Below, one piece after another: positions 51,241 through 60,397 of a DNA stretch of 64,000 bases; position 1 is the first letter of the stretch; the number at the start of each line of letters is the position of its first letter. Below the pieces are notes generated by a model. It did no database searches. It was not told where the DNA came from and worked only from the letters and a program-made list of their open reading frames with translations. The stretch lies in contig CAVQUX010000033.1 in assembly GCA_963716925.1 (NCBI GenBank), forward strand, positions 496,001 to 560,000, read 5' to 3'. Source of the stretch: DAISKN01 sp963716925. GTDB taxonomy: Bacteria > Acidobacteriota > Vicinamibacteria > Marinacidobacterales > SMYC01. The translations under genes and the position numbers were made by a program.

Positions 51241-51885
51241 TCAATCCGTTCCTCCCGCCTTCCGCAGGAGGTCTGCGACCTCGGTGTGACCTCGCTCCTG
51301 CGCCGCCTTCAGCGCCGTCCAACCGTTCGAGGCGCGCTGGTTCACCTCGGCGCCTGCCGAAAGGAGCGACCGCACCAGCTCCGCGTTTCCGAAGCGCGCC
51401 GCCTCGAGGAGGGGGAAGTTGCCGCTCTTCGAGGCGAGATCCGGATCCGCGCCCGCCTTCAGGAGGATCGCCGCTTCGGCCGCGCGGCCTCGCGAGCAGA
51501 CGAGAAGAAGCGGAGTGCGTCCGCGGCTGTCCCGTCCATCCACCGAGGCGCCCGCCTCGAGAAGGATCTTCATCGAACCGATGTGCCCTGAGGAACAGGC
51601 GATGATCAGAGGGGTTTCTCCACCGGTATCCCGCCCGTTCACGTTCGCCCCCCGGCTCAAGAGCTCGCGGACCTTCGCTTCGTCGCCTTTCCGCACGGCC
51701 TCGAGGAGCATGAGCTCGAGCTCCGTGGTATCGGAAGGGAGCATTTCCCGGGCGGGAGTCGCCTCGGGATCGGGAGAGCGCGAGGAAGGGCTCGAGACCT
51801 CGCCGGTGAACCGCTCCACCGTCTCGGGGAAGAAGAAGTAGACAGCGAGGGCGGCCAGCAGGACGAGAATGAAGAGCTTCAGCAC
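51241..51885 (-). CDS. Membrane-anchored ankyrin-repeat protein
   Basis: 214 residues from GTG 51885: one N-terminal helix (LKLFILVLLAALAVYFFF), a Ser/Pro linker, and four to five ankyrin repeats from about residue 60 (ETPLIIACSSGHIGSMKILL, RTPLLLVCSRGRAAEAAILL, NFPLLEAARFGNAELVRSLL, WTALKAAQERGHTEVADLL). Such proteins bind partner proteins; no partner can be named. The gene lies 15 bases upstream of the exported ThDP enzyme in the same direction and may be co-transcribed with it. Its promoter lies in the end of the rluB-type gene. Confidence 0.82.
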   Translation of the reverse strand: MLKLFILVLLAALAVYFFFPETVERFTGEVSSPSSRSPDPEATPAREMLPSDTTELELMLLEAVRKGDEAKVRELLSRGANVNGRDTGGETPLIIACSSGHIGSMKILLEAGASVDGRDSRGRTPLLLVCSRGRAAEAAILLKAGADPDLASKSGNFPLLEAARFGNAELVRSLLSAGAEVNQRASNGWTALKAAQERGHTEVADLLRKAGGTD

Positions 51886-51892
51886 AGCGCCC

Positions 51893-52645
51893 TCATTCTA
51901 CGTTAGGTGTTGAGCGTCCAAGAGTTCGCTCCAGCTCGGCTCGGGTCAGCGAACGGCTGCGGCCGGATTCGAGTTCTCCCAGCCGGATCGCGCCTACGCG
52001 CTCCCGGTGAAGACTCACCACGGGATAGCCCAGGAGCTCGAACATCCTTCGGATCTGTCGATTTCGACCCTCCCGAAGAACGATCCTCGCCGTCGTCGTC
52101 TCCTCTTCGCGCTCGAGGATCTCGCATCGAGCGGGACGCGTTCTCCGTCCGTCGAGAAGGACGCCCTCATCGAAGCGTGCGGCATCCTCCAGGCGGAGGT
52201 GTCCGCGCACGGTGACGATGTATTCCTTCTCGACGGCTCCACCCGCCTCCGTAATCAGGGAGGCGAGATTGGTATCGTTGGTGAAGACGAGGAGGCCCGA
52301 GCTATCGGCGTCGAGCCGGCCAGCCGCCTGAACCCGGGGCAGACCCGCGGGGAGGAGGTCATAGGCCGTGGGCCGGCCTTCGGGGTCGCGCGCCGTAGTG
52401 ACATGGCCCACGGGCTTGTTCAGGACGATGTAGATCTTCCGCGCCGCGCGAATGGGCTTTCCGTCGACCAGGATCCTGCTGCGCTCTGGGTGGCAGGGAA
52501 GCTCGGGATCGCGGACCACCCGACCGTCGATCGAGACTCTCCCCTCCTTCACCATCGCCCGGGCTTCGGAGCGAGAGGCCAACCCGTACTTGGACAGCCA
52601 GCGGGCGAGAGCATGGGGACGAAGTCTCACGGAGTCGCGCCGCAT
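51893..52645 (-). CDS. rluB: RluB/RsuA-family pseudouridine synthase
   Basis: 250 residues from ATG 52645. An S4 RNA-binding domain (LARWLSKYGLASRSEARAMV, residues 11-60) precedes the catalytic domain with KIYIVLNKPVGHVTTARDPE, the catalytic Asp in AAGRLDADSSGLLVFTND, and the C-terminal RNRQIRRMFELLGYPV motif. It converts a uridine to pseudouridine in 23S (RluB) or 16S (RsuA) rRNA; the sequence does not decide firmly between them. Divergent from the HAD dehalogenase. Confidence 0.88.
   Translation of the reverse strand: MRRDSVRLRPHALARWLSKYGLASRSEARAMVKEGRVSIDGRVVRDPELPCHPERSRILVDGKPIRAARKIYIVLNKPVGHVTTARDPEGRPTAYDLLPAGLPRVQAAGRLDADSSGLLVFTNDTNLASLITEAGGAVEKEYIVTVRGHLRLEDAARFDEGVLLDGRRTRPARCEILEREEETTTARIVLREGRNRQIRRMFELLGYPVVSLHRERVGAIRLGELESGRSRSLTRAELERTLGRSTPNVE
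51895..51900 (-). promoter_or_regulatory. -10 element for leaderless ankyrin gene
   Basis: TAGAAT on the minus strand, nine bases (GAGGGCGCT) before GTG 51885, no Shine-Dalgarno sequence. It sits inside the last codons and stop of the rluB-type gene. Confidence 0.5.
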
Positions 52646-52702
52646 GGTTCGCCATCCGACAGTTTCTGATAATCTCGTCGGTCCGGAAAGCGAGAGCGCC
52701 CT

Positions 52703-53459
52703 ATGACGATGACGAGACTTCTGACCGATTTCACCGTGCTCACGTTCGACTGCTACGGCACCCTCATCGACTGGGAGACCGGCATCTGGGATGCGCTTCA
52801 GCCGCTTCTGATGGAGAACGGATGCGAGGAGGTCACGCGCGAGACGGCCCTCGCCGCTTTCGGTGCCGAGGAGTCCGACCAGGAGGCGCGCGCTCCGGCG
52901 ATGCGATATCCGGAAGTCCTCTCGCGCGTGCATCGCGCCCTGGCGAAGCGCTTCGGGCTCCTGACCCGCGAGGAGCTCGATTCGACGTTCGGAGCGTCGC
53001 TTCCGCAATGGCCCGCGTTTCCCGATACCGCGGAGGCCCTGCGAGCCCTCAAGCACCGGTACCGGCTGGTGATTCTCTCGAACGTCCACCGCGAGGGTTT
53101 CGCCCTCTCGAACCGGAAGCTCGGCGTGCGCTTCGACGCGATCTATACCGCCGAGGAGATCGGCTCCTACAAGCCTTCACCGAGGAACTTCGAGTTCCTG
53201 CTGGAGCGACTGCGATCGGATCTCGGAGCCGCGCCGCGACGAAGTCCTCCACACGGCGCAGAGTCTGTTCCACGACCACGTGCCCGCGCGCGTCTTCGGT
53301 CTCGCGAACTGCTGGATCGACCGCCAGGGCCTCTCGCGCGGAGGCTCCTCTGGCGCCACGGCGAAAGTCCGCGAGCGGCCGGACGTCGACTTCGTCTATC
53401 CGACGCTCGGGGCTCTCGCCGAAGCGGTCGAAGCTACCGCGCGCGGTGCAGATCGATGA
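52703..53459 (+). CDS. Haloacid dehalogenase type II-like HAD hydrolase (frameshifted)
   Basis: From ATG 52703 the frame encodes HAD motif I (TFDCYGTLIDWETG), a cap domain, motif II (VILSNVHREGF) and motif III (IGSYKPSPRNFEF), up to about 53228. The following codons are wrong in this frame; the frame one base over restores EPRRDEVLHTAQSLFHDHVP, then FGLANCWIDRQGLSRGG (motif IV region) and ends at TGA 53457-53459. A single-base indel lies between 53228 and 53238. Complete length would be about 252 residues. L-2-haloacid dehalogenases have this motif set, but general phosphatases of the HAD family are possible. Its 3' end overlaps the convergent subtilase by 26 bases. Confidence 0.75.
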
Positions 53460-55023
53460 GCCCGGCGCCGATGTCGTTGTTCCTGCTGGGGTAGCCGACG
53501 AGGTCCGTCGCCTCCTCGAGGGCCCGCCTCAGGTCGGAAACGCTCATTCCGGGATTCGCCGCGAGAATGAGGGCCGCCGCGCCCGAGACGTGGGGGGTCG
53601 CCGCCGAAGTGCCGGGGAACGGGTCGCCGTAGGAGACGGTCGAGACTCGATCGGGGCCGGCGACGTCGGGCTTCACCCGGCCGTCCGCCGTCGGACCGCG
53701 GGAGCTGAAACCCTCCAGCGTGCGCGTGTCCCATCCGATGGCCGCCACGGCGACTGCGCCGCGGGCGTCCGCGGGAAGCGTCAGCGTGCCGATACCCGTG
53801 CCCTGCGAAGGATCGATCCCCGCCGAGCTCCAGACCCAGAACCGCTGTCCGGGGTTGAGCGGACTCGCGGGATCGTGGTGAACGATGACGAGCGCGAGAC
53901 CGCTGTGCTCGAAACTCACGGTCTCCACCGGATCCTGGCTGCCGTTCTGGAGATCGGCGCTGGCGGCAATGATGTTGGGGTTCGTGGACGAAAGGTCGGG
54001 GTTGCTGAGAAAGCCCTCGGTGACGACGAACAGATCGTAGTCATGGAAGCTGCCGCCGAAGCTGTCGTCCCAGCGAAGGGTGACGGTAGCGCCGCCCTCG
54101 ACTCCGATCGGAAGGATCTCTCCACCCGGGACGTCGAGATAGTCGTTGGCGTTCTCGTCGCGCCAGGGACCCTGGAAATACTTCTCGGCCTCGTTGCCTC
54201 CCGCGGTGACGAACAGCACTCCGCGCGAAGCCGCTTCGTCGACCTTTCGCGCGAAGAAATGATTGCCGTCGGGCGCGTAGATGTTGTCGAACCCGGCGGA
54301 GTGGCTGATGATGTCGACGCCGAGGTTCACCAGCTCGTCGACCGCGGCCGCCCAGGTGACCTCGTCCTCGAAGCCCGCGAGCACCAGAGTCGCTCCCGGG
54401 GCGACGTCGTGAATGATCTCGGCGCAAGCGGTTCCATGTTGTTCCTCGTATTGAGAGAGCCGCTGCAGAACGAAATCGGTCGCCAGTAAATCCGCAGGAA
54501 GCTCCGACCCGACGAGGTCGGCCGCGCCCTTGAACCCGACGTCCAGGATGCCGATCCCGACGCCCGTACCGTCGGTGCCCTTGCGGCTCCGGTAGTCGGG
54601 AGCGTGAATGGTATCGTCTCCCTGCGACGTGAGCTTCTGGTTCGGCTTGAAGGGCGTGCGCATGCGCTGAATGCTCGGGTGTCTCGAGAGGTTGCGCAGC
54701 GCGCCCGCGGGGACCTTGACTTTGACGAGCTCGCCGGAAGAGGCCTCGACCGTGCCTCCGGAATCCCGAACAGCCGACTCCACGTCCAGCGGAATCGATT
54801 CGGGCGCGAGAACGATGACCGCCGTCACCATCTGCCTGGACTCGTCCACCCACTGCGAGCCGCGCGACGAGAGACGTTCACCGCGCTCGGCGGCGACCGC
54901 CATGCGGTGGAGCTCCGACGAGAGCTTCCCCTGGTCGCGCTTGTCCTGCGCTGCACCTTCGAGCGAAATCGCGAGGACCAGAAAAGCGGAAACGCACGTA
55001 GCCTTACGCCACAGAGCCGACAT
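53434..55023 (-). CDS. Secreted subtilisin-like S8 serine peptidase
   Basis: 529 residues. Signal peptide SALWRKATCVSAFLVLAISLEGAA; residues 30-130 may be a propeptide (with a VESAVRDSGGTVEASS inhibitor-like fold). Catalytic Asp in GVGIGILDVGFKG, His in EEQHGTACAEIIHDVAP, oxyanion Asn in FVTAGGNEA, nucleophile Ser in FPGTSAATPHVSGAAALIL. A 130-residue insertion (about 280-410) lies between the Asn and Ser segments; it looks like a beta-sandwich typical of some bacterial subtilases. TTGGAGGAAG precedes ATG 55023. It likely degrades extracellular protein. Confidence 0.9.
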   Translation of the reverse strand: MSALWRKATCVSAFLVLAISLEGAAQDKRDQGKLSSELHRMAVAAERGERLSSRGSQWVDESRQMVTAVIVLAPESIPLDVESAVRDSGGTVEASSGELVKVKVPAGALRNLSRHPSIQRMRTPFKPNQKLTSQGDDTIHAPDYRSRKGTDGTGVGIGILDVGFKGAADLVGSELPADLLATDFVLQRLSQYEEQHGTACAEIIHDVAPGATLVLAGFEDEVTWAAAVDELVNLGVDIISHSAGFDNIYAPDGNHFFARKVDEAASRGVLFVTAGGNEAEKYFQGPWRDENANDYLDVPGGEILPIGVEGGATVTLRWDDSFGGSFHDYDLFVVTEGFLSNPDLSSTNPNIIAASADLQNGSQDPVETVSFEHSGLALVIVHHDPASPLNPGQRFWVWSSAGIDPSQGTGIGTLTLPADARGAVAVAAIGWDTRTLEGFSSRGPTADGRVKPDVAGPDRVSTVSYGDPFPGTSAATPHVSGAAALILAANPGMSVSDLRRALEEATDLVGYPSRNNDIGAGLIDLHRAR

Positions 55024-55125
55024 GGACTTCCTCCAACCAACCTTTGGGGGACGGGATCTTTCGGGTGTTGTTCCTAGAGATGGACCTCTTCCAAGTTACG
55101 CGGCTTCCAGCGTTTTGTCAAACGC

Positions 55126-55821
55126 TCAGCGCCTGCCCGCGAACTCGAAGAGCTGGAACGACTGCGGCACGTGGAAGCTCTCCTGGCCGGTGGGGGACCA
55201 GGAGGCGAAGATCGCGCCTTCGGCCGGCTTCTTCGCCCCCTGTGGCCGCTCGATGCGGTAGACGTTGAAGCGCCACCGGTCGCCCGGTTTCGGCGGCAGG
55301 TAGACGTTCGCCGCCGAAGGCAGCGGCCGGAATCCCGACCAGGGCACGAACATCGCTCCGGTCCAGCCCACCTCGGTCCGACGGACGACTCGACTCTGAA
55401 GTCCGGCGAGGTCGAAAGCCAGATCCCCTTCTCTCTCGGGGACGACCCGGACCATGCGGACGTCGCAGACCACGTTCGCCGGGCTCAGCTCGATCTCCGC
55501 GTAATTCGTGCCCGATGCGTCGAGGTCGAGAAATATCTCGACCACCTCCTCCTCCCAGAGGTGCTGATCGCGCTTCGTCATGGTGTGCCACGGTTCGGGA
55601 TCCGCCACATCGAATCGGAGGTAGAGACCGGCGTCGCTCCAGAGCGCGCGGAACCCGGTTCGATAGCTCGAGGGTCCGAAGGAGAGTCGCTCCGCGGTTC
55701 GCCAGTCGTCGTCGTCTCCGGCGAGAAGCCGGTCGGTCTCCGCGTTCGTCGCTTCGACCCGGTAAAGCCCCTCGGCCGCGACCGCCAGCGCCAGGGAAAG
55801 AACCAGCCCCATCGCCGCCAT
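55126..55821 (-). CDS. Exported CBM9-like carbohydrate-binding domain protein
   Basis: 231 residues with a signal peptide (AAMGLVLSLALAVAAEG). The rest is one CBM9-like (family 9) beta-sandwich: FRALWSDAGLYLRFDVADPE, HLWEEEVVEIFLDLDASGTN, YAEIELSPANVVCDVR, and a final RWRFNVYRIERPQG with ASWSPTGQESFHVPQSF. Ligand probably sugar or lipopolysaccharide-like, unknown. A TAGGCT six bases before ATG 55821 may be a -10 element for a leaderless message. Confidence 0.82.
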   Translation of the reverse strand: MAAMGLVLSLALAVAAEGLYRVEATNAETDRLLAGDDDDWRTAERLSFGPSSYRTGFRALWSDAGLYLRFDVADPEPWHTMTKRDQHLWEEEVVEIFLDLDASGTNYAEIELSPANVVCDVRMVRVVPEREGDLAFDLAGLQSRVVRRTEVGWTGAMFVPWSGFRPLPSAANVYLPPKPGDRWRFNVYRIERPQGAKKPAEGAIFASWSPTGQESFHVPQSFQLFEFAGRR

Positions 55822-55922
55822 GCGGGAAGCCTAGCACGAGCGGCCGCTGGCGGGGACCTCCCCGGACTGCGTATTCCCTAGGGCGGGCGGGTGAGGAAAC
55901 CGGCTCCCGCAGGAGGAACGAA

Positions 55923-55979
55923 ATGCAACGGCAAACCATGGAAGCCAGAGAGCCCACGCGGAAGCCGATGCCATCATGA
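55923..55979 (+). CDS. Possible 18-codon leader ORF overlapping the FAD oxidoreductase start
   Basis: A strong AGGAGG site precedes ATG 55923; the frame runs 18 codons (MQRQTMEAREPTRKPMPS) and its TGA overlaps ATG 55976 as ATGA. The oxidoreductase itself has no site of its own, so translation may be coupled through this leader. The peptide has no recognisable function. Confidence 0.35.
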   Translation: MQRQTMEAREPTRKPMPS

Positions 55980-57163
55980 GCTCCATCGCCAGGCTTCGCT
56001 CGAGCTACGACGTCGTGGTCGCGGGCGCCCGGGTCGCGGGCGCCTCGACCGCGATGCTGCTCGCCCGCCGGGGCCTGAGGGTCCTCGTCGTGGAGCAGGG
56101 CCGCTACGGAAGCGACACGCTGTCGACGCATGCGCTCATGAGGGGCGGCGTTCTCCAGCTGCACCGATGGGGAGTGCTGCCCCGCATCGAGGCCGCGGGA
56201 ACGCCCTGTATCCAGAGCACCTCGTTCCATTACGGCGACGAGGAAATCACGATCGCGATCAAGCCGAGAAACGGGATCCGCGGCCTGTACGCGCCGCGCC
56301 GGAAGCTTCTCGACGCCGTTCTCGTCGACGCGGCCAGGGACGCGGGGGCCGAGGTGGTGCATGGAGTGCGCCTCGTCGACCTGATGCGCGCCGACGACGG
56401 ACGCGTCGTGGGGGCCGTGGTCGAGGAGTCGGGCGTCGGCTCCGTTCCCATCGGCGCCGAGATCGTCATCGGCGCGGACGGCTTCCGTTCGAAGGTGGCG
56501 ACCCTCGTGGGGGCTGCGCCTTACCGGCTGGGACGAAACGCCTCGACGTTTCTCTATGGCTACTTCTCCGGTCTCGACGTCGAGGGAAACCACTGGTACT
56601 ACCGGCCCGGCGTCATGGCCGGAGCGATTCCGACGAACGGGGGTGAGGTCCTGGTCTGCGGCGGCGCTCCTGAAGCCCGTTTCTGGGACGAATTCCGCTT
56701 CGACCTCGAGGAGGGACATCGCCGCCTGCTGCGGCAGGCGGCGCCCGAGCTCTCGGAAGCCCTCGCGCGCGCGAAACGATTGGGACCCGTCCGCGGGTTC
56801 CCGGGAGAGCCGGGGTCCCTTCGACGGAGCTTCGGGCCGGGCTGGGCGCTCGTCGGCGACGCGGGTTGCTTCCGCGATCCGGCGACGGCGCACGGAATCA
56901 CCGATGCCTTCCGCGACGCCGAGCTCCTGGCGCGGGCCGTGGAACGGGGTACCGAGCGCGCCCTCTCCGAGTATCAGAGCCTCCGCGACGACCTGGCCCT
57001 CGGGCTCTTCGAGGCAAGCGACGTCGTCGCCGGGTACGATTGGGACCTCGAGAGGCTCAAAGAGACGCACCTCTTCATGAGCGAAGAGATGAACCGGGAG
57101 GTGTCGTTCCTCAACGAGCTCGACTCCGGGAGCGCCGGCGAGCTAAAGCGCCGGACCGCTTGA
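55976..57163 (+). CDS. FAD-dependent oxidoreductase (geranylgeranyl-reductase/PHBH-like)
   Basis: 395 residues. FAD-binding Rossmann motif YDVVVAGARVAGASTAMLLA (residues 11-30), then VLVVEQGRYGSDTLSTHALM. The GADGFRSKVATLVG and GWALVGDAGCFRDPATAHGI motifs are those of group A flavin monooxygenases and geranylgeranyl reductases. GARVAGAS replaces the usual GxGxxG. It could hydroxylate or reduce an aromatic or lipid substrate. Its 3' end overlaps the convergent EamA gene by 21 bases. Translation may be coupled to the leader ORF at 55923. Confidence 0.88.
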   Translation: MSSIARLRSSYDVVVAGARVAGASTAMLLARRGLRVLVVEQGRYGSDTLSTHALMRGGVLQLHRWGVLPRIEAAGTPCIQSTSFHYGDEEITIAIKPRNGIRGLYAPRRKLLDAVLVDAARDAGAEVVHGVRLVDLMRADDGRVVGAVVEESGVGSVPIGAEIVIGADGFRSKVATLVGAAPYRLGRNASTFLYGYFSGLDVEGNHWYYRPGVMAGAIPTNGGEVLVCGGAPEARFWDEFRFDLEEGHRRLLRQAAPELSEALARAKRLGPVRGFPGEPGSLRRSFGPGWALVGDAGCFRDPATAHGITDAFRDAELLARAVERGTERALSEYQSLRDDLALGLFEASDVVAGYDWDLERLKETHLFMSEEMNREVSFLNELDSGSAGELKRRTA

Positions 57164-58027
57164 GCCCGTTTCCTCCCGCTCTTCCCGCAGGAGGACGTAG
57201 CTTCCGCTGGCGACGACGATTCCGATCCCGAGCCAGGTCCAGCGATCGGGCAAATCCCCGAACCCGAAGTAGCCGATGAGGACCGCCATCACGATCTCGC
57301 TGTAGCCCAGAGGAGCCAACACCGTCGCCGGCGCGCGCTCGAACGCGAGGATGAGGAGGTAATGGCCGAGAGCGGCGACGAGGCCGATTCCCGCCATGAA
57401 CGGGAGGTCCGAAGCACTCGGAGGAACCCAGAACGCGGGCGACAGAACGCTCAAGACGACGGCGCCGAAGACCGCGGTATAGGCGAGGGTTACCAGTGGG
57501 TGCGCCGTGCCCGAGAGCTTGCGAGTGGCGATGAAGTACAGGGAGTAGGCGCCGCCGGCGGCGATCGCGAGGAGGGCTCCCCAATCGAAGGCGACGAACC
57601 CGGGCCTCAGGATCACGAGAATTCCGGCGAGCCCGACCGTCACCGCGATCCAGAGCCGGGGCTCGAAGTGCTCACCGAGAAGCCAGGGGGAGAGGAGCGC
57701 CACCAGGAAGGGATAACAAAAGAAGAGCGCGAGCGTGTCGGCCAGAGGAATCCGCGCGAGTGCTCCGAAGAAGAGCGCCGTCGCCAGCATGAGAAACGCG
57801 CCGCGGGCGATCTGGAGAAGGGGTTTCTTCGGCCAGAGCTCGCGCCGGTCGAACTTCAGAAAGACGATGGGCAGAAGGACGAGGAGGTGGACGACGAAGC
57901 GACACCAGGTGAGCTGCCAAGGCGAGTATCGCGGGCTCAGGTACTTCGCGAACCCGTCCATGAGCGGAACGATCTGCGTCGCTCCGATCATGAGGAGGAT
58001 CCCCGCCCCGGTCGAACGATTTGCCAC
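57143..58027 (-). CDS. EamA (DMT) family transporter
   Basis: 294 residues from GTG 58027, which overlaps the PQQ dehydrogenase stop (TAGTG). Ten hydrophobic helices arranged as two EamA repeats; motifs MIGATQIVPLMDGFAKYLS, LWPKKPLLQIARGAFLMLAT and ATVLAPLGYSEIVMAVLIGY are typical of RhaT/YdcZ-like drug-metabolite transporters. Substrate unknown. Linkage to a cytochrome c / PQQ dehydrogenase operon suggests export or import of a related metabolite. Confidence 0.87.
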   Translation of the reverse strand: MANRSTGAGILLMIGATQIVPLMDGFAKYLSPRYSPWQLTWCRFVVHLLVLLPIVFLKFDRRELWPKKPLLQIARGAFLMLATALFFGALARIPLADTLALFFCYPFLVALLSPWLLGEHFEPRLWIAVTVGLAGILVILRPGFVAFDWGALLAIAAGGAYSLYFIATRKLSGTAHPLVTLAYTAVFGAVVLSVLSPAFWVPPSASDLPFMAGIGLVAALGHYLLILAFERAPATVLAPLGYSEIVMAVLIGYFGFGDLPDRWTWLGIGIVVASGSYVLLREEREETGSSGPAL

Positions 58028-59631
58028 TATGGCAGCGCGAACGTGAAGAGAGCGCTTCCGGAGGACATCGACACGTACTGCTTCCCCTTCACTTCATAGG
58101 TGATGGGAGCGGCGTACATCGCGGCTCCCCCGCCGATGCCGCCGAGGCCGTCGCCCCCGAGGTAGACGCGGAAGAGCTCCGCTCCGGTATCGCCGTCGAG
58201 AGCGTAAAAGTAGCCCTCGTGGCTTCCGGCGAAGACGATGCGAGAAGCGGTCGAGAGCACCCCCGCCATCGGCTTTCCCACGAGCTCGAGATCCCACACT
58301 TTCTTTCCCGTCTTCGGATCGAGCGCGCGGATGACGCCGTGTCCGGGCTCGTCCTCGAGGATGGCGACCTGTCTTCCTCCGTAGAACGGCTCGCCCGGAC
58401 GGTACTCGTCCTCGCCTTTCACGTAGAGTCCCGGTCCCTCCCACGCGGCGATGTAGAAGAGCCGGGTCTCGGGGTTGTACGACGGTGAGAACCAGTTGGT
58501 GGCTCCGATGGCGCTCGGCCAGACGACGACCCCGGCTTCGCTGGGGTCGATACCCGGAAGACGGATCGGTCTTCCGTTCTCGTCGAGCCCCTTGGCCCAG
58601 GTCTGCTTCACGTAGGGCACGCCGAAGAGGAAGCGGCCCGTCTCACGGTCGAGGACGTAGTAGAAGCCGTTCCGGTTGCCCCAGTAGACGAGCTTCCTCC
58701 GCTGGCCCTCCCACTCGTCGTCGACGAGGACCGGCACCTGGACCGCGTCCCAATCGTGCACGTCGTGGGGCACGAACTGGAAGTGCCACCGGAGCGCTCC
58801 GGTGTCCGCGTCGAGGGCGATGGCGGAATCCGCGTAGAGGTTGTCGCCGAGCCGGGCGTCTCCGTTCCAGTCCGGGGCGGGATTGCCGGTGCCCCAGACG
58901 ACGAGGTTCGCCTCGGGGTCGTAGGAGCCCGTCACCCATGTGGGCGCTCCTCCCGTCTTCCACGAATCTCCGGACCAGGTCTCGTTCCCCGGCTCTCCCG
59001 GACCGGGGACGGTTTCGAACCGCCACCGCCTCTCGCCGGTCTCGGCGTCGTAGGCATCGAGAAAACCCCGGATCCCGTACTCCCCGCCCGCGATTCCCGT
59101 GAGGACCATGTCCTTGATCGAGAGCGGCGCGCCGGTGACGGCGTAGCCATGCTCGTAATCCGCGACCTCGACGTCCCAGACGACGTCCCCGGTTCGGGAG
59201 TCGAGCGCGAGGAGGTGGGCGTCGAGAGTTCCCAGGTAGAGCTTATCGCCGTACATGGCGAGGCCGCGGTTCACCCGACCGCAGCAGGCGCGGATGTCGG
59301 TGGGAAGACTGCGCCGGTAGCGCCAGAAGACGCGGCCGGTCGCGGGGTCGAGCGCGGCGACGTCGCTCGGAGGCTCGGTCAGGTACATGACGCCGTCGAC
59401 GACGAGCGGCGTGGTCTCGACCTGCGCGTTCCTCATCTGGTGCACCCAGGCGAGGCGAAGCTCCTTCACGTTCTCGCGCGTCAACTGCCGCAGCGGACTG
59501 AAGCGCCAGCCTTGATAGTTGCCCGAGTACGTGAGCCAGCTTCCGGGCTCGGAGGGAGCGTTCTTCAGCCGTTCGAACGTGACTTGGGCGGAGGCCTCGG
59601 TAGCGAGCAGGAGCAGCAGAAGGAATCTCAT
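58027..59631 (-). CDS. PQQ-dependent alcohol/aldose-type dehydrogenase
   Basis: 534 residues from ATG 59631, overlapping the cytochrome c stop by four bases. Signal peptide RFLLLLLLATEASAQ. An eight-bladed PQQ propeller is indicated by repeated tryptophan-docking segments (LDPATGRVFWRYRR, LDSRTGDVVWDVE, YDAETGERRWRFE, LDADTGALRWHFQF, LDPKTGKKVWDLEL, LDGDTGAELFRV). Vicinal cysteines in DIRACCGRVNRGLAM match the disulfide of methanol/ethanol dehydrogenases. The cytochrome c encoded upstream is the likely electron acceptor. Substrate unknown. Confidence 0.92.
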   Translation of the reverse strand: MRFLLLLLLATEASAQVTFERLKNAPSEPGSWLTYSGNYQGWRFSPLRQLTRENVKELRLAWVHQMRNAQVETTPLVVDGVMYLTEPPSDVAALDPATGRVFWRYRRSLPTDIRACCGRVNRGLAMYGDKLYLGTLDAHLLALDSRTGDVVWDVEVADYEHGYAVTGAPLSIKDMVLTGIAGGEYGIRGFLDAYDAETGERRWRFETVPGPGEPGNETWSGDSWKTGGAPTWVTGSYDPEANLVVWGTGNPAPDWNGDARLGDNLYADSAIALDADTGALRWHFQFVPHDVHDWDAVQVPVLVDDEWEGQRRKLVYWGNRNGFYYVLDRETGRFLFGVPYVKQTWAKGLDENGRPIRLPGIDPSEAGVVVWPSAIGATNWFSPSYNPETRLFYIAAWEGPGLYVKGEDEYRPGEPFYGGRQVAILEDEPGHGVIRALDPKTGKKVWDLELVGKPMAGVLSTASRIVFAGSHEGYFYALDGDTGAELFRVYLGGDGLGGIGGGAAMYAAPITYEVKGKQYVSMSSGSALFTFALP

Positions 59632-60350
59632 CGCGAGGCGCCGCTCCTTCGCGTCGCGAGGAACGAAATCAGATCGTTCAGCTCCCCATCGCTGAAGACT
59701 TCGGCATAGGACGGCATGATCGATTCCCGGGAAGTCTGGACGCTCGAGAGCTCCTCGCGGGAGAACGAGCGAAGGAATCCGTCGAGATCGAGAATCTGAA
59801 TCGTGTGCCGGTCCTCGTCGAGGAGGAACCCCCGGGCGCTTGCCCCGGACGCGTCGACGACGCTCGCCATCCGGTAGCGAGGACGGACGTCGCGGCTCGG
59901 ATCGACGAGAGAATCGCCGAGGTGGCGGAGAGATCGGCGCGAGCCCACCGAGCTCAGGTCGGGACCCGCGAAGCCCCCTTCGCGCCCGAGGCGGTGGCAC
60001 GAGAGACAGTCGCTCCCTCGGAACAGAATCTCTCCGCGCACCGGGTCTCCCGGAAGCTCGGAGGGCCGGGCCGCTCGATTGAGAGAGCGAATGAAGGCGA
60101 CCAGCTGCGAGATCCGAAGCTCCGATCCGGCGAATCCCGGCATCTCCGTTCCGGTGATTCCGTTCTGAATGGTTCGCGAAAGATCGGCGTCCGTGTCCCC
60201 GTGATAGAAGACCCCGTCCGCGAGATTCGGCCCTCGGCCGCCCTCCCCTTCGCCCCCGTGACACTCGGCGCACCGAAGGCGATAGAGCTCTCTTCCCTCG
60301 GCGAGGTCCACATCCGTAGCCTGGAGCATCGCGAAAAGAAGCCCCCACAT
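59628..60350 (-). CDS. Dihaem cytochrome c
   Basis: 240 residues with two CXXCH haem sites: CAECH at 27-31 and CLSCH at 114-118. The first domain has the axial Met in GTEMPGFAG (Met70), the second in SIMPSYAEV. A short hydrophobic N-terminus (MWGLLFAMLQATDV) serves as signal. First gene of an overlapping operon with the PQQ dehydrogenase, for which it probably carries electrons to the respiratory chain. ATG 60350 has a TACAAT box nine bases upstream and no ribosome-binding site. Confidence 0.9.
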   Translation of the reverse strand: MWGLLFAMLQATDVDLAEGRELYRLRCAECHGGEGEGGRGPNLADGVFYHGDTDADLSRTIQNGITGTEMPGFAGSELRISQLVAFIRSLNRAARPSELPGDPVRGEILFRGSDCLSCHRLGREGGFAGPDLSSVGSRRSLRHLGDSLVDPSRDVRPRYRMASVVDASGASARGFLLDEDRHTIQILDLDGFLRSFSREELSSVQTSRESIMPSYAEVFSDGELNDLISFLATRRSGASR

Positions 60351-60359
60351 GGCGACGGG

Positions 60360-60365
60360 ATTGTA
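60360..60365 (-). promoter_or_regulatory. -10 element for leaderless cytochrome c gene
   Basis: TACAAT on the minus strand, nine bases before ATG 60350. A TTGTAT 17 bases upstream (plus-strand 60383-60388) could be its -35. That -35 overlaps the -10 of the divergent amidase, so the two promoters interlock. Confidence 0.55.
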
Positions 60366-60383
60366 GATTCCGCGCCTTTGCGA

Positions 60384-60389
60384 TACAAG
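60384..60389 (+). promoter_or_regulatory. -10-like element for leaderless amidase gene
   Basis: TACAAG eight bases before ATG 60398; TTGTAG at 60361-60366, 17 bases upstream, would be the -35 and overlaps the -10 of the cytochrome c gene. No Shine-Dalgarno sequence. Confidence 0.4.
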
Positions 60390-60397
60390 CCGCGGCC

